The notes: generated from the letters alone by a model not told the origin. A stretch of 64,000 nucleotides of DNA from Winslowiella arboricola (GCF_025527015.1 NZ_JAODIM010000043.1:930001-994000); one strand, 5' to 3'. Positions 20,257 through 31,264 are shown, numbered from the stretch's first letter. Made by a program: numbers and translations.

Positions 20257-21041
20257 TCGCGCGCTGGTTACGCGGCGGCTTTATGGCCGTTATTTACGCC
20301 TGGTTGTATATCCCGATCGGCATTCTGATCATTAACTCGTTTAACGCATCACGCTTCGGCATTAACTGGCAGGGTTTCAGCAGCAAATGGTATAGCCTGC
20401 TGCTCAATAACGACAGCCTGATTGAAGCGGCAAAACATTCACTGACCATGGGCGTACTGTCCGCCACCTTCGCTACGCTGATTGGCTCGCTGACGGCAGT
20501 AGCGCTCTATCGCTACCGCTTCCGGGGGAAGCCCTTTGTCGGCGGCATGCTGTTTGTGGTGATGATGTCACCGGATATTGTGATGGCCATCTCCCTGCTG
20601 GTGCTGTTTATGCTGCTGGGCATTTCCCTTGGTTTCTGGTCGCTGCTGTTTTCCCATATCACCTTCTGCCTGCCGTTTGTGGTGATCACCGTGTTCTCAC
20701 GCCTGAAAGGCTTTGATGTGCGGATGCTGGAAGCGGCGAAAGATCTGGGCGCCAGCGAGCTGACCATTCTGCGTAAAATCATTCTGCCGCTGGCGCTGCC
20801 GGCGGTGGCGGCGGGCTGGTTGCTGAGCTTTACGTTGTCGATGGATGATGTAGTGGTTTCATCGTTTGTCACCGGCCCCAGCTACGAGATTTTACCGCTG
20901 AAAATCTATTCGATGGTGAAAGTGGGCGTCTCGCCAGAGGTGAATGCGCTGGCGACTATTCTGATGCTGCTGTCACTGCTGATGGTGGCCGCCAGCCAGC
21001 TGTTGCTGCGTGATAAAACCCGTCGGGTGGTTGAGCCTTGA
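20253..21041 (+). CDS. potC: Spermidine/putrescine ABC transporter permease PotC
   Basis: Second permease subunit, 262 residues, also with six predicted membrane segments. The EAA loop is MLEAAKDLGASELTILRKIILPLALPAVAAG. It starts within the potB stop codon. Its stop codon overlaps the -35 element of a separate promoter for potD. Confidence 0.97.
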   Translation: MIARWLRGGFMAVIYAWLYIPIGILIINSFNASRFGINWQGFSSKWYSLLLNNDSLIEAAKHSLTMGVLSATFATLIGSLTAVALYRYRFRGKPFVGGMLFVVMMSPDIVMAISLLVLFMLLGISLGFWSLLFSHITFCLPFVVITVFSRLKGFDVRMLEAAKDLGASELTILRKIILPLALPAVAAGWLLSFTLSMDDVVVSSFVTGPSYEILPLKIYSMVKVGVSPEVNALATILMLLSLLMVAASQLLLRDKTRRVVEP

Positions 21042-21065
21042 CCCCACAGCCCCCTGACATATAAT
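21038..21065 (+). promoter_or_regulatory. Internal promoter for potD
   Basis: TTGACC (21038-21043), 16-nt spacer and a perfect TATAAT (21060-21065). It lies between potC and potD, 62 nt before the potD start, and would allow extra expression of the binding protein. Confidence 0.6.
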
Positions 21066-21126
21066 CCCGGCCATAATAAATCGGGGCCTGCAACGGCATG
21101 CGGCTCCACCTTTGGGAGTAATGATA

Positions 21127-22170
21127 ATGAAAAGATGGTCACACTGGCTGGCAGCCGGGGCGCTGGCTTTAGGTTTACAGAGCGCGCAGGCGGACGACAG
21201 TAAAACTCTCTATTTCTACAACTGGACGGAATATGTACCGCCCGGGCTGCTGGAGCAGTTTACCAAAGAGACTGGCATCAAGGTGATCTACTCCACCTAT
21301 GAATCCAACGAAAGTATGTATGCCAAACTGAAGACCTATAAAGATGGCGCCTACGATCTGGTGGTGCCATCGACCTACTTCGTCGCCAAAATGCGCAACG
21401 AAGGCATGATCCAGAAGATTGATAAAACGAAGCTCAGTAATTTCCATAACCTCGATCCGCTGTTACTGAATAAGTCATTTGATCCCAATAACGACTACTC
21501 AATCCCCTATATCTGGGGCGCCACCGCCATTGGTCTGAACAGCGATGAGATTGAGCCGAAAAGCGTTACCCGCTGGGCCGACCTGTGGAAACCTGAATAT
21601 AAACAGAGCCTGTTGCTGACCGATGATGCGCGTGAAGTGTTCCAGATCGCGCTGCGCAAGCTGGGCTTCTCGGGCAACAGCAAAGATCCGCAACAGATTG
21701 AAGCCGCTTATGCCGAGCTGAAAAAGCTGATGCCGAATGTACTGACCTTTAACTCAGATAATCCGGGTAATCCTTATATGGAAGGTGAGGTCAATCTCGG
21801 TATGGTGTGGAATGGTTCTGCTTATGTCGCACGTCAGGCAGGCACGCCATTGCAGATCGTCTGGCCGGAAGAAGGCGGTATTTTCTGGATGGACAGTCTG
21901 GCTATCCCGGCGAATGCGAAAAACGTCGATGGCGCGCTGAAGCTGATTAACTTCCTGCTGCGCCCGGATGTGGCGGCTCAGGTCGCGGAAACCATCGGTT
22001 ATCCGACGCCGAATCTGGCGGCGAAAAAGCTGCTGCCAAAAGAGGTTTCCGGCGATCCGTCACTCTATCCGGGTGATGAAGTGATCAAAAAAGGCGAGTG
22101 GCAGGATGATGTCGGCGACGCCAGCATTCAATATGAGACGCTGTTCCAGAAGTTAAAAGCGGGACGCTAA
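21127..22170 (+). CDS. potD: Spermidine/putrescine-binding periplasmic protein PotD
   Basis: Periplasmic binding protein of the polyamine importer, 347 residues (E. coli 348). A signal peptide, MKRWSHWLAAGALALGLQSAQA with an AQA cleavage site, precedes DDSKTLYFYNWTEYVPPGLLEQF. Polyamine-site residues in YNWTEY, STYESNESMYAKLK and WEEGG/FWMDSLAIP-like segments match the family. ATG 21127 is chosen because GGAG lies 9 nt before it, while ATG 21121 would be too close. It is the last gene of the pot operon, followed by a REP-like cluster. Confidence 0.96.
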   Translation: MKRWSHWLAAGALALGLQSAQADDSKTLYFYNWTEYVPPGLLEQFTKETGIKVIYSTYESNESMYAKLKTYKDGAYDLVVPSTYFVAKMRNEGMIQKIDKTKLSNFHNLDPLLLNKSFDPNNDYSIPYIWGATAIGLNSDEIEPKSVTRWADLWKPEYKQSLLLTDDAREVFQIALRKLGFSGNSKDPQQIEAAYAELKKLMPNVLTFNSDNPGNPYMEGEVNLGMVWNGSAYVARQAGTPLQIVWPEEGGIFWMDSLAIPANAKNVDGALKLINFLLRPDVAAQVAETIGYPTPNLAAKKLLPKEVSGDPSLYPGDEVIKKGEWQDDVGDASIQYETLFQKLKAGR

Positions 22171-22175
22171 GTGAG

Positions 22176-22291
22176 TGGGCGGCGAGAACGCCGCCCCTGC
22201 AAACCAGCGGTATTTCCCGTAGGGGCGGCGTTCTCGCCGCCCGTGTTAATGATTTGCACCTGCCGTAATGACGACGTTCTCGCCGCCCCCG
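22176..22291. repeat. REP-like palindrome cluster (inverted pair plus partial third)
   Basis: GGGCGGCGAGAACGCCGCCC + CTGC (from 22178, minus orientation) faces a plus-orientation unit beginning GTAGGGGCGGCG at 22219 and ending in the tail GTGTTAATGATTTGCAC at about 22258. A third partial unit, GACGACGTTCTCGCCGCCC, follows at 22270-22289. The core is a 20-nt palindrome (GGGCGGCG-AGAA-CGCCGCCC). It lies between the convergent potD and cobB genes and may also act as a terminator. Confidence 0.85.
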
Positions 22292-22294
22292 ATA

Positions 22295-23128
22295 CTATTT
22301 ATACAGGCCCAGTAAAAAAGTACGCACATACAGCGGTACCACTTCGCTGGCTAAACCGTATTTCTTCTCTTCAAACTCGCTGCCCACCTGGCTTGGCTCC
22401 AGGTTCAGCTCAACGGTATGCGCCCCCTGCAGGCGAGCTTCATGGACAAAACCGGCCGCCGGATAGACATGGCCTGAGGTGCCAATGGCAATAAAGTAGT
22501 TAGCCTTTTCAATCGCCTGATAGATCTCTTCCATCTCCAGCGGCATCTCGCCAAACCACACCACATGCGGGCGTAGACGGTTGGGGAACTGACAGCAGTG
22601 GCAGCGATCGCCGGGATTAACATCTTCAAGCCATGCAAAAATCTGCCCGCTGCCTGGACAGCGCACTTTCAGCAGCTCGCCGTGCATATGAATCACCCGC
22701 TCACTGCCGGCGCGCTCATGCAGGTTATCGATATTCTGCGTCACCAGCAGAAAGTTGTCGCCCAGCGCCGATTCCAGCTCCGCCAGCGCCTGATGCGCGG
22801 CATTGGGGTGGATTTCCGGCTGTTGCAGCTGGCGACGACGCGCATTGTAAAATGCCTGCACCTTTTCCGGATCGCGCGCAAAGCCTTCCGGCGTGGCGAT
22901 ATCTTCCACCCGATGCTCTTCCCACAAACCATCATGGGCGCGGAAAGTACGGATCCCGGATTCAGCGGAAATCCCCGCTCCGGTCAGGATCACCACACGC
23001 GGCAGCGGATGGGCCAGCAGTTCCGCGGTGCGGTCGCGCTCAAAAATGCGCTGGCGAAAACGTTGATGGATCTGGCGCTTAGTCTTCTTGTAGCGTGCGA
23101 GTCGCAGTCGGCGACGGGGTGTGCGCAT
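22295..23128 (-). CDS. cobB: NAD-dependent protein deacylase CobB (sirtuin)
   Basis: Sirtuin that removes acetyl and succinyl groups from lysines using NAD; 277 residues. It has an Arg-rich N-terminal extension ([29 protein letters not shown]) like the long E. coli form. The NAD-binding [14 protein letters not shown], the class-III Tyr and Arg in [21 protein letters not shown], catalytic His in [13 protein letters not shown] and a CHCC zinc-site remnant are visible, as is [16 protein letters not shown]. It is followed in the E. coli order by nagK upstream, 14 nt apart. Confidence 0.95.
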   Translation of the reverse strand: MRTPRRRLRLARYKKTKRQIHQRFRQRIFERDRTAELLAHPLPRVVILTGAGISAESGIRTFRAHDGLWEEHRVEDIATPEGFARDPEKVQAFYNARRRQLQQPEIHPNAAHQALAELESALGDNFLLVTQNIDNLHERAGSERVIHMHGELLKVRCPGSGQIFAWLEDVNPGDRCHCCQFPNRLRPHVVWFGEMPLEMEEIYQAIEKANYFIAIGTSGHVYPAAGFVHEARLQGAHTVELNLEPSQVGSEFEEKKYGLASEVVPLYVRTFLLGLYK

Positions 23129-23142
23129 AAAAGCTCCTTTAG

Positions 23143-24051
23143 TTACCTGAGGTGGAGGAAAGCGGCGCCGCGCATTCCTCCGGCATCTCCATGACGGGCT
23201 TTGGCGAAACGAGGCGTTTTGGCCACCGGTAACAGGTACTTCGCCACACGCTGTTCCAGCCCTTCATAAAGTGCATCGAAATTAGAAAGTCCCCCACCCA
23301 GCACCACCAGATGCGGATCGATCAGCGTCAGCAGATTGCCAAGGCATACTGCCAGCAGCTCGCGATATCGCCCGGTGTGGGCCAGCGCCTGCTGATCTCC
23401 CTGATAATAACGGGTGATGATGTCAGGCGCACTGAGAGTCTGCTGATACTGCTGCTGCCAGAGCCAGGCAAAGCCGGTTCCGGAGAGATAAGATTCAATA
23501 CAGCCGCGCTTGCCGCAGCCACACTGTTGCAAGGGGATATCACGCCCCAGCACCTCAAGGGCATCAACCGGTAAACGCAGATGACCAAATTCGCCGGTGA
23601 TAAAATTGCGGCCGGTGACCGGTTTGCCATCGACAATTAACCCGCCGCCAACGCCGGTGCCGAGGATCAGGCCAAACACCACCGGATAAGCCTGGAATTC
23701 ATCGTCCCAGGCTTCGGAGAGGGCAAAACAGTTGGCGTCGTTGTCGATACGCACTTCACGTTGCAGGCGCTGCGACAGGTCGGCACACAGCGTCTTACCA
23801 CGCGCAGCGGGCACGTTGGCGGTAAACAGTGTGCCATCATCCGGCACCGGCAAGCCCGGCACACCAATGCCGACACTGCCCTGTTCTCCCGTGCGTTGAT
23901 CGGCCTCGCGCACCAGCTGCTCCAGCACCGCCAGCAGTTGCGGATAATCATCACGCGGCGTGGGCACGCGCGTGCTCCAGACCTGGCGCCGCTGCGCGTC
24001 ATACACACCGAGGGCGATTTTGCTGCCGCCCATATCGAGGCCATAGTACAT
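23143..24051 (-). CDS. nagK: N-acetyl-D-glucosamine kinase
   Basis: ROK-family kinase that phosphorylates GlcNAc released during murein recycling to GlcNAc-6-phosphate. 302 residues. The ATP-site [17 protein letters not shown], the catalytic aspartate in [14 protein letters not shown], the ROK glycine-rich [13 protein letters not shown] and the zinc motif [15 protein letters not shown] are intact. It lies between lolE and cobB on the minus strand, as in E. coli. Confidence 0.96.
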   Translation of the reverse strand: MYYGLDMGGSKIALGVYDAQRRQVWSTRVPTPRDDYPQLLAVLEQLVREADQRTGEQGSVGIGVPGLPVPDDGTLFTANVPAARGKTLCADLSQRLQREVRIDNDANCFALSEAWDDEFQAYPVVFGLILGTGVGGGLIVDGKPVTGRNFITGEFGHLRLPVDALEVLGRDIPLQQCGCGKRGCIESYLSGTGFAWLWQQQYQQTLSAPDIITRYYQGDQQALAHTGRYRELLAVCLGNLLTLIDPHLVVLGGGLSNFDALYEGLEQRVAKYLLPVAKTPRFAKARHGDAGGMRGAAFLHLR

Positions 24052-24100
24052 GTGCTTACCCGTTTCCCTTACCTGCGGTACCCATCATCGCCGCCCGCCG

Positions 24101-25345
24101 TTACTGCCCGCTAAGCACGCGTGCCGGATCGATACGGCTGGCGCGCCGCGCCGGATACCAGCTTGCCACCAGACTCAGCACAATCGCCGTCGCCAGCACC
24201 GAAATCACATCCAGCCAGTGCAGTTCTGACGGCAGAAAGTCGATAAAGTAGATATCACCTGACAGGAACTGATGACCAAGCAGGGTTTCAATGCCACGGA
24301 TCAACGGCGTAAGATTTAACGCCGCCAGCACGCCGACCACCACGCCGCTGACGCTGCCGAGTAAACCGGCCATCAATCCGTACCAGACAAAGATAGCGCG
24401 GATCAGCCCATCTTTCGCCCCGAGGGTTCGCAGCACGGCAATATCGCTGCTCTTATCCTTGACCGCCATCACTAACGTCGACACGATATTGAAGCAGGCC
24501 ACGCCGATCACCAGCACCATCGCCAGATACATAATCGCGCGGATCATCTGGATATCACGATACATATAGCCATAAGTACCGACCCAGCTGCGGATATAAA
24601 CATAGGATTGCGTCACCTGCCCGGCATCGCGTACCAGCTTATTGGCGCTAAAAGGATCGTTAACTTTAATCGCAATACCGGTGACATTATCACCCATGGT
24701 CAGATACTGCTGGGCATCGGCCAGCGGCACCATCGCCAGGCTGTGATCCAGCATGCCGCTAAGCTGCAGTATCCCGCTAACTTGCAGGCGGACACGCTTT
24801 GGCTGCAACAGTTTATGTTCGGTATCACTGTTGGGGATCATAATCGTCAGCCAGTCGCCCTGCTTCAGATTCAGCGATTTCGCTACGCCGCTGCCGATAA
24901 TCACCTGCTGCTTGCCCGGGGTAAAACTCGACCAGGCGTTGTTCTGGACAAATTTCGGTAGCGCGCTCAGGCGGGTTTCCAGCTGCGGATCCACCCCTTT
25001 CACCTGAATCGCCTGCAGTTTAGCGCCGCTTTCAATCAGGCCGGTGAAGTTGATATAGGGTGCGGCGGCAGCAATGCCTGGCACTTTTTCAATGCGCGGC
25101 AACATCGCCTGCCAGCCGGTCATCGGCTGATTTACCGGCTCAATCTCGCCGTGGGGCACCACCGCCAGAATGCGGTTATTCAGCTCGCGCTCAAAGCCAT
25201 TCATCGCGCTCAGCCCGACAATCAGCACCGCCACGCCGAGCGCGATACCGACAGTAGAGATCACCGAAATCAGCGACACCATGCCGCCACGGCGGCGGCC
25301 ACGACTAAAGCGTAATCCCAGTAACAGGGATAAAGAAGAAGCCAT
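24101..25345 (-). CDS. lolE: Lipoprotein-releasing ABC transporter permease LolE
   Basis: Inner-membrane subunit of LolCDE, which extracts outer-membrane lipoproteins from the inner membrane and passes them to LolA. 414 residues: one membrane segment at about 25-45, a large periplasmic domain, then three C-terminal segments (FtsX-like). The N-terminal [52 protein letters not shown] block matches the family. The start overlaps the lolD stop by one base. Confidence 0.96.
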   Translation of the reverse strand: MASSLSLLLGLRFSRGRRRGGMVSLISVISTVGIALGVAVLIVGLSAMNGFERELNNRILAVVPHGEIEPVNQPMTGWQAMLPRIEKVPGIAAAAPYINFTGLIESGAKLQAIQVKGVDPQLETRLSALPKFVQNNAWSSFTPGKQQVIIGSGVAKSLNLKQGDWLTIMIPNSDTEHKLLQPKRVRLQVSGILQLSGMLDHSLAMVPLADAQQYLTMGDNVTGIAIKVNDPFSANKLVRDAGQVTQSYVYIRSWVGTYGYMYRDIQMIRAIMYLAMVLVIGVACFNIVSTLVMAVKDKSSDIAVLRTLGAKDGLIRAIFVWYGLMAGLLGSVSGVVVGVLAALNLTPLIRGIETLLGHQFLSGDIYFIDFLPSELHWLDVISVLATAIVLSLVASWYPARRASRIDPARVLSGQ

Positions 25346-26049
25346 TACACCGCTCCTGCCAGCGTCAGTTCACCAGTCAGCTGACCATCGCGCATCTCCA
25401 TCTGGCGCTTCAGGCGTTTCGCCAGATGCAGATCGTGGGTTACCACCAGAAACGCGGTGCCCTGGCGCACATTGAGTTCACCCAGCAGATCAAAAATGGC
25501 GTCCGCGTTGCGCGCATCCAGGTTTCCGGTCGGTTCATCCGCCAGCACCAGCCGCGGATTATTGACCAGCGCACGGGCGATCGCCACGCGCTGACGCTCA
25601 CCGCCGGAAAGCTCAGAAGGACGATGCGTCGCACGCTTCTCCAGCCCGACCGCCGCTAACATTGCGTGCGCTTTCTCCTGCGCTTCGCTTTTATGCACCT
25701 TGCCAATCAGCAGCGGCATCGCCACATTTTCCAGCGCAGTGAAGTCCGGTAGCAGATGGTGGAACTGATAGATAAAGCCCAGCTCGCGGTTACGCAGTTC
25801 TGCTTTCGCCGATGAAGATAAGCTGTTCAGCGATTTACCGTTAAACACCACTTCGCCGGAGGTAGGAGAATCCAGCCCACCCAGCAGATGCATCAGGGTA
25901 CTTTTGCCAGAGCCGGAGCTGCCGACAATCGCCATCATTTCGCCCGGCTCAATGCTAAAAGAGACATTGCGCAGTACATCTGTCTGCACGCTGCCTTCCT
26001 GATAGCGTTTGCACAGATCGTTACACTGCAACAGGATCGAATTACTCAT
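25345..26049 (-). CDS. lolD: Lipoprotein-releasing ABC transporter ATPase LolD
   Basis: ATPase of LolCDE, 234 residues. Walker A is GSSGSGKST, the Q-loop lies in [13 protein letters not shown], the signature is LSGGERQR, Walker B is [12 protein letters not shown] and the H-loop is [13 protein letters not shown] 26049 is chosen because the family starts [17 protein letters not shown]; the longer frame is antisense-like arginine/tryptophan-rich sequence. It overlaps lolC by 8 nt. Confidence 0.97.
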   Translation of the reverse strand: MSNSILLQCNDLCKRYQEGSVQTDVLRNVSFSIEPGEMMAIVGSSGSGKSTLMHLLGGLDSPTSGEVVFNGKSLNSLSSSAKAELRNRELGFIYQFHHLLPDFTALENVAMPLLIGKVHKSEAQEKAHAMLAAVGLEKRATHRPSELSGGERQRVAIARALVNNPRLVLADEPTGNLDARNADAIFDLLGELNVRQGTAFLVVTHDLHLAKRLKRQMEMRDGQLTGELTLAGAV

Positions 26050-27241
26050 AGCGTAAAGCCTCAGCGGGTTGTACGGCGGCAGCGCGCCAGGAAGGATAAA
26101 GCGTCGACAGCAGCGCCACCGCCATCGCGGTAAAGGCAATCGCCACCACCTGCCATGGCGAAATCGCCACCGGCAGCGCCGCGCCATCAAGGAACAGGCC
26201 AATTACGGGCATCAGATTATTGAGCTGGCTGGCCAGCAGCACGCCAAACAAGGCGCCCAGCAGCGCACCGATAATGCCCGCGCTGGCACCCTGCACCATA
26301 AACACCAGCATAATCTGCCGGCGCGTCAGGCCCTGGGTTTGCAGAATCGCCACTTCACCCTGCTTCTCCATAATCAGCAAGCCAAGTGAGGTGATAATAT
26401 TAAATGCCGCGACCGCCACAATCAGACTCAGCAGCAGACCCATCATATTTTTTTCCATACGTACGGCCTGGAACAGCTCGCCTTTACGCTCGCGCCAGTC
26501 TTTCCATACCATACCTTGCGGCAGCGTTTGCTGGCTGAGGGTATCAACGCTGAGCGGCTCATTCAGCCACAAACGCCAGCCGGTGATATTGCCCGCCGGA
26601 TAACGCATCAGGCGTGACGCATCCTGCTGATTAACCAGAATCTGGTAACCATCGACTTCGCTGTTGGCGGCAAAAGTACCGATAATATTGAACAGGCGCT
26701 GACTCGGCACGCGCCCCATTGGGGTGAACTGGCTGGCGGAAGGCACCATCAGACGCAGGGAGTCACCGCGCTTAACGCCCAGCTGTCCGGCCAGCTGCTC
26801 GCCGAGGATAACGTTATATTTTCCGCTTTGCAGATCGGACTGCTTAACGTTGACCAGATATGGCGTCAGCGGATCCTGCTCTTGTGGATCCACGCCGAGC
26901 ATCACCCCGACCGCCACGCTGCGTGCGCTCTGCAGCACCACATCGCCGGTGGTCAGCGGCGCAACGCGGCTGACGCCCTGTAATTTCAGACTGTCGGCGC
27001 TGACCTGCTGCGGATTAATCGATCCTTTATCGCTGGTGACCAGCGCTTGCGGCATCAGACCAAGAATATTGTTTTCCAGCTCACGCTCAAAACCGTTCAT
27101 TACCGACAATACGGTAACCAGCGCCAGTACCCCCAGCGTAATGCCGATGGTGGAGAGCCAGGAAACAAACCGTCCAAAGCGGTCTGAGGCGCGTCCGCGC
27201 ATGTAGCGCAGACCAATAAATAGGGCAACAGGTTGATACAT
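26042..27241 (-). CDS. lolC: Lipoprotein-releasing ABC transporter permease LolC
   Basis: Second permease of LolCDE, which contacts LolA. 399 residues from ATG 27241 ([65 protein letters not shown]), as in E. coli. Four membrane segments surround a periplasmic domain containing the hook region. It is the first gene of the lolCDE operon, and is transcribed away from the small gene at 27496. Confidence 0.96.
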   Translation of the reverse strand: MYQPVALFIGLRYMRGRASDRFGRFVSWLSTIGITLGVLALVTVLSVMNGFERELENNILGLMPQALVTSDKGSINPQQVSADSLKLQGVSRVAPLTTGDVVLQSARSVAVGVMLGVDPQEQDPLTPYLVNVKQSDLQSGKYNVILGEQLAGQLGVKRGDSLRLMVPSASQFTPMGRVPSQRLFNIIGTFAANSEVDGYQILVNQQDASRLMRYPAGNITGWRLWLNEPLSVDTLSQQTLPQGMVWKDWRERKGELFQAVRMEKNMMGLLLSLIVAVAAFNIITSLGLLIMEKQGEVAILQTQGLTRRQIMLVFMVQGASAGIIGALLGALFGVLLASQLNNLMPVIGLFLDGAALPVAISPWQVVAIAFTAMAVALLSTLYPSWRAAAVQPAEALRYE

Positions 27242-27495
27242 GTAATCCGTCTTGTGCGCTTGCTGAGGCAAAGTGATCAGGGATGATAAAGGAGCGGCTC
27301 GCTTTATGGAACCTCTAAGCCTCTGAGTCTGCGGCAAAGGCTGTAAAGATCGTGCTGACAGCTGCCTGAATGCGTAAAAAAGCAGCAGCCATACTGCTTT
27401 AAGCGGTTAACGGGCCAGCCTGCATGCGACGTAAACTATACTGACAGTATGTGGCCTGAGTATTACTGCCGTTTTAACGGCGCTGGAGTGGTACG

Positions 27496-27705
27496 ATGTT
27501 CAGATATCCCAAAGGCAGTATCGTTAAACATAAATCCGGTGAAATCAGAGGCGAAGTGGTGAATGTGTTTGAACAGGGAGATTCGCCAACCGGTTACTAC
27601 GTCAAATGGGATGACGGCAATCACAGCTATCATGTCGAGCAGGAATTGTGCTGGGCCAATATCGATCGGCCAAAAATGCATTACACTCGTCAGTCGACTA
27701 AGTGA
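27496..27705 (+). CDS. Small protein of unknown function (69 aa)
   Basis: I do not recognise this gene with certainty. The 69-residue product MFRYPKGSIVKHKSGEIRGEVVNVFEQGDSPTGYYVKWDDGNHSYHVEQELCWANIDRP... looks like a small SH3/KOW-like beta barrel: G-x-I-V-K-H-K-S-G-x-x-R-G-E-V then Y-Y-V-K-W-D-D-G. It has GGAG 8 nt before ATG 27496, and TATACT (27437-27442) may be its -10. It sits between divergent lolC and mfd, where E. coli carries a different gene (ycfT). Coding is supported by the ribosome binding site and balanced composition. Confidence 0.6.
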   Translation: MFRYPKGSIVKHKSGEIRGEVVNVFEQGDSPTGYYVKWDDGNHSYHVEQELCWANIDRPKMHYTRQSTK

Positions 27706-27820
27706 CGCGGTTACCCTGCTGAATTAGCCGCACAAAAATCCGTTCGCGATCAGGTGCACCCTGCCGCGTTCTGTGAAATCATTACGCCATATGGATCATT
27801 AAGAGAACGTCGAACCGACT

Positions 27821-30800
27821 ATGCCAGAACAGACTCGCTATTCCCTGCCTGTGAAAGCCGGCGATCGCTCCCTGCTTGGGCAGCTGACCGGCGCGGCTTG
27901 TGCCGTTGAGTGCGCTGAAATCATTGAACGTCATCGTGGACCGGTGATGTTAATTGCACCTGATATGCAAAATGCCCTGCGCTTACAGGATGAAATTCAG
28001 CAGTTTACCGACCAGCCGGTCACCAGCCTTGCCGACTGGGAAACGCTGCCTTTTGACAGCTTTTCGCCGCACCAGGAAATTATCTCCTCGCGCCTGTCGA
28101 CCCTGTATCAGCTGCCGACGCTGCAACGCGGTGTACTGATCCTGCCGGTTAATACCCTGATGCAGCGCGTCTGCCCGCACAGTTTTTTGCACGGCCACGC
28201 GCTGGTGATGCAGAAAGGTCAGCATCTGTCGCGCGATACCCTGCGCAGTCAGCTGGAGCAGGCCGGTTATCGCAGCGTCGACCAGGTGATGGCCCACGGC
28301 GAGTATGCCACCCGCGGCGCCCTGCTTGATCTCTACCCGATGGGTAGCGAACAGCCGTACCGTATTGATTTCTTTGATGATGAAATCGACAGCCTGCGCC
28401 TGTTTGATGTTGACACGCAGCGGACGCTGGAAGAAGTGGCGGCGATTAATCTGCTGCCCGCCCACGAATTCCCCACCGATAAAGCCGCCATCGAACTGTT
28501 CCGCAGCCAGTGGCGCGAACAGTTCGACGTCAGACGTGAACCCGAGCATATTTATCAGCAGGTCAGCAAAGGCACGTTGCCGGCCGGCATTGAATACTGG
28601 CAGCCGCTGTTTTTCGATCAGCCGCTGCCTGCGCTGTTCAGCTATCTGCCGGATAATACGCTGGTAGTGAATACCGGCGATCTGGAAAGCAGCGCCGACC
28701 GCTTCTGGCTGGACGTCACCTCGCGTTATGAAAACCGCCGGGTGGACCCGATGCGCCCGCTGCTGGCGCCGGAAAAACTGTGGCTGCGTATCGACGAGCT
28801 GTTTAGCGAACTGAAAAAGTGGCCGCGCGTGCAGCTCAGCAGCGACGTGCTGGCAGATAAAGCCGCCCATACCAATCTTAACTATCAGCCGCTGCCGGAT
28901 TTGGCGGTGCAGGCACAGGCGAAAGCCCCGCTGGATAATCTGCGTCACTTCCTTGAAAACTTTGATGGCCCGGTCATCTTCTCAGTTGAGAGTGAAGGCC
29001 GCCGTGAAACCCTGCAGGAGCTGCTGGCACGAATCAAAGTGCAGCCAAAAACCATTTCCCGTCTCGATCAGGCCAGCGAAACCGGCCACTATCTGATTGT
29101 TGGCGCCAGCGAACGCGGCTTTATTGATGGCCTGCGTCAGCGCGCGCTGATTTGCGAAAGTGATCTGCTGGGTGAGCGCGTGACCCGCCGCCGTCAGGAC
29201 AGCCGCCGCACCATTAACCCGGATGTCCTGATCCGTAACCTTGCCGAGCTGCATCCCGGACAGCCGGTGGTGCATCTGGAGCATGGCGTCGGTCGCTATA
29301 TCGGCCTGACCACGCTGGAAACCGGTGGCATCACCGCTGAATACCTGATGCTGGCCTATGCCAACGATGCCAGGCTCTATGTGCCGGTTTCGTCACTGCA
29401 TCTGATAAGCCGCTATGCCGGTGGCGCCGACGAAAATGCGCCGCTGCATAAACTGGGCAGTGATGCCTGGTCACGCGCGCGACAGAAAGCTGCGGAGAAA
29501 GTGCGCGACGTGGCGGCCGAGCTGCTGGATATTTATGCCCAGCGCGCCGCCAAAACCGGTTTTGCCTTTAAACATAACCGCGAGCAGTATCAGCTGTTCT
29601 GTGAAAGCTTCCCGTTCGATACCACGCCGGATCAGGCGCAGGCGATTAATGCGGTGCTCAGTGATATGTGCCAGCCACTGGCGATGGATCGTCTGGTATG
29701 CGGTGATGTCGGTTTTGGTAAAACCGAAGTGGCGATGCGTGCCGCATTCCTTGCGGTCGAGAACCATAAGCAGGTTGCGGTATTAGTGCCGACCACCCTG
29801 CTGGCGCAGCAGCACTTTGATAACTTCCGTGACCGCTTTGCCAACTGGCCGGTGCGGATTGAAATGCTTTCCCGTTTTCGTACTGCTAAAGAACAGGCTC
29901 AGATCCTCGAGCAGGCCGCCGAAGGCAAGATTGATATTCTGATCGGTACCCACAAGCTGCTGCAAACCGAAATTAAATGGCGCGATTTGGGTCTGCTGAT
30001 TGTCGATGAAGAGCACCGCTTTGGTGTGCGCCATAAAGAGCGAATTAAAGCGATGCGCGCCGATGTTGATATTCTGACCCTGACCGCGACGCCAATCCCG
30101 CGCACGCTGAATATGGCGATGAGCGGTATGCGCGATCTGTCGATTATTGCCACCCCTCCGGCGCGTCGTCTGGCAGTGAAAACCTTTGTGCGTCAGTATG
30201 ACGACCTGGTGGTACGCGAAGCGATTCTGCGTGAGGTGCTGCGTGGTGGCCAGGTATACTACCTGTATAACGACGTGGAAAATATCGAAAAAGCCGCGCA
30301 ACGCCTGGCGGAACTGGTGCCGGAAGCCCGCGTCGCCATCGGCCATGGTCAGATGCGTGAGCGCGAGCTGGAACGGGTGATGAATGATTTCCACCACCAG
30401 CGTTTCAATGTACTGGTCTGTACCACTATCATTGAAACCGGTATCGATATCGCCACCGCCAATACCATTATTATTGAACGTGCCGACCACTTTGGTCTGG
30501 CGCAGCTGCATCAGCTGCGTGGCCGTGTTGGCCGTTCGCATCATCAGGCTTATGCCTGGCTGTTGACGCCGCATCCAAAGGCGATGACCACCGATGCACA
30601 CAAGCGTCTGGAAGCTATCGCCTCGCTGGAAGATCTCGGCGCGGGCTTTGCGCTGGCAACCCACGATCTGGAAATTCGTGGCGCCGGTGAGTTGCTGGGC
30701 GAAGACCAGAGCGGGCAGATGGAAACCATCGGCTTCTCGCTGTATATGGAGCTGCTGGAAAATGCCGTCGACGCGCTGAAAGAGGGACGCGAACCGTCGC

Positions 30801-31264
30801 TGGAGGATCTGACCAGCAATCAGACCGATATCGAACTGCGTATGCCTGCCCTGCTGCCAGATGACTTTATTCCTGACGTTAATACCCGCCTGTCGTTCTA
30901 CAAGCGTATCGCCAGTGCGCAGAGTGAAGGCGAGCTGGATGAGTTAAAAGTTGAGCTGATTGACCGCTTTGGTTTGCTGCCGGATGCGGCGCGCAATCTG
31001 CTGGATATTGCCGCGCTGCGTCTGGTGGCGCAGAAACTGGGCGTTCGTCGCATCGATGGCAGTGAAAAAGGCGGATTTATTGAGTTCGCTGAAAAAAACC
31101 GCGTCGATCCCGGCTGGCTGATTGGTCTGCTGCAAAAAGAGCCGCAGCACTGGCGGCTGGATGGGCCAACGCGCCTGAAGTTTATCCGTGAACTGGGCGA
31201 TCGCAAGCTGCGTATGAAGTGGGTACGTGATTTTATGGCTCAGCTGCTGGAGAATGCGGCCTGA
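27821..31264 (+). CDS. mfd: Transcription-repair coupling factor Mfd
   Basis: ATP-dependent translocase that removes stalled RNA polymerase from DNA lesions and recruits UvrA. 1147 residues (E. coli 1148). The N-terminal UvrB-homology module has DWETLPFD and YPMGSEQPYRIDFFDDEIDSLRLFD. The RNA polymerase-interaction domain has LHPGQPVVHLEHGVGRYIGL. The helicase motor has Walker A GDVGFGKTEVA (about 627), DEEHRFG (about 728), TATPIPRTLNMAMSGMRDLSII and QLRGRVGRSHHQAYAWL. A C-terminal TRCF domain is present. It is complete, and starts at ATG 27821. Confidence 0.98.
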   Translation: MPEQTRYSLPVKAGDRSLLGQLTGAACAVECAEIIERHRGPVMLIAPDMQNALRLQDEIQQFTDQPVTSLADWETLPFDSFSPHQEIISSRLSTLYQLPTLQRGVLILPVNTLMQRVCPHSFLHGHALVMQKGQHLSRDTLRSQLEQAGYRSVDQVMAHGEYATRGALLDLYPMGSEQPYRIDFFDDEIDSLRLFDVDTQRTLEEVAAINLLPAHEFPTDKAAIELFRSQWREQFDVRREPEHIYQQVSKGTLPAGIEYWQPLFFDQPLPALFSYLPDNTLVVNTGDLESSADRFWLDVTSRYENRRVDPMRPLLAPEKLWLRIDELFSELKKWPRVQLSSDVLADKAAHTNLNYQPLPDLAVQAQAKAPLDNLRHFLENFDGPVIFSVESEGRRETLQELLARIKVQPKTISRLDQASETGHYLIVGASERGFIDGLRQRALICESDLLGERVTRRRQDSRRTINPDVLIRNLAELHPGQPVVHLEHGVGRYIGLTTLETGGITAEYLMLAYANDARLYVPVSSLHLISRYAGGADENAPLHKLGSDAWSRARQKAAEKVRDVAAELLDIYAQRAAKTGFAFKHNREQYQLFCESFPFDTTPDQAQAINAVLSDMCQPLAMDRLVCGDVGFGKTEVAMRAAFLAVENHKQVAVLVPTTLLAQQHFDNFRDRFANWPVRIEMLSRFRTAKEQAQILEQAAEGKIDILIGTHKLLQTEIKWRDLGLLIVDEEHRFGVRHKERIKAMRADVDILTLTATPIPRTLNMAMSGMRDLSIIATPPARRLAVKTFVRQYDDLVVREAILREVLRGGQVYYLYNDVENIEKAAQRLAELVPEARVAIGHGQMRERELERVMNDFHHQRFNVLVCTTIIETGIDIATANTIIIERADHFGLAQLHQLRGRVGRSHHQAYAWLLTPHPKAMTTDAHKRLEAIASLEDLGAGFALATHDLEIRGAGELLGEDQSGQMETIGFSLYMELLENAVDALKEGREPSLEDLTSNQTDIELRMPALLPDDFIPDVNTRLSFYKRIASAQSEGELDELKVELIDRFGLLPDAARNLLDIAALRLVAQKLGVRRIDGSEKGGFIEFAEKNRVDPGWLIGLLQKEPQHWRLDGPTRLKFIRELGDRKLRMKWVRDFMAQLLENAA

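Noticed and set aside
27983..30664. Long minus-strand frames across mfd
   Set aside because: Shadows of the complete mfd reading frame; no start signals or family patterns.
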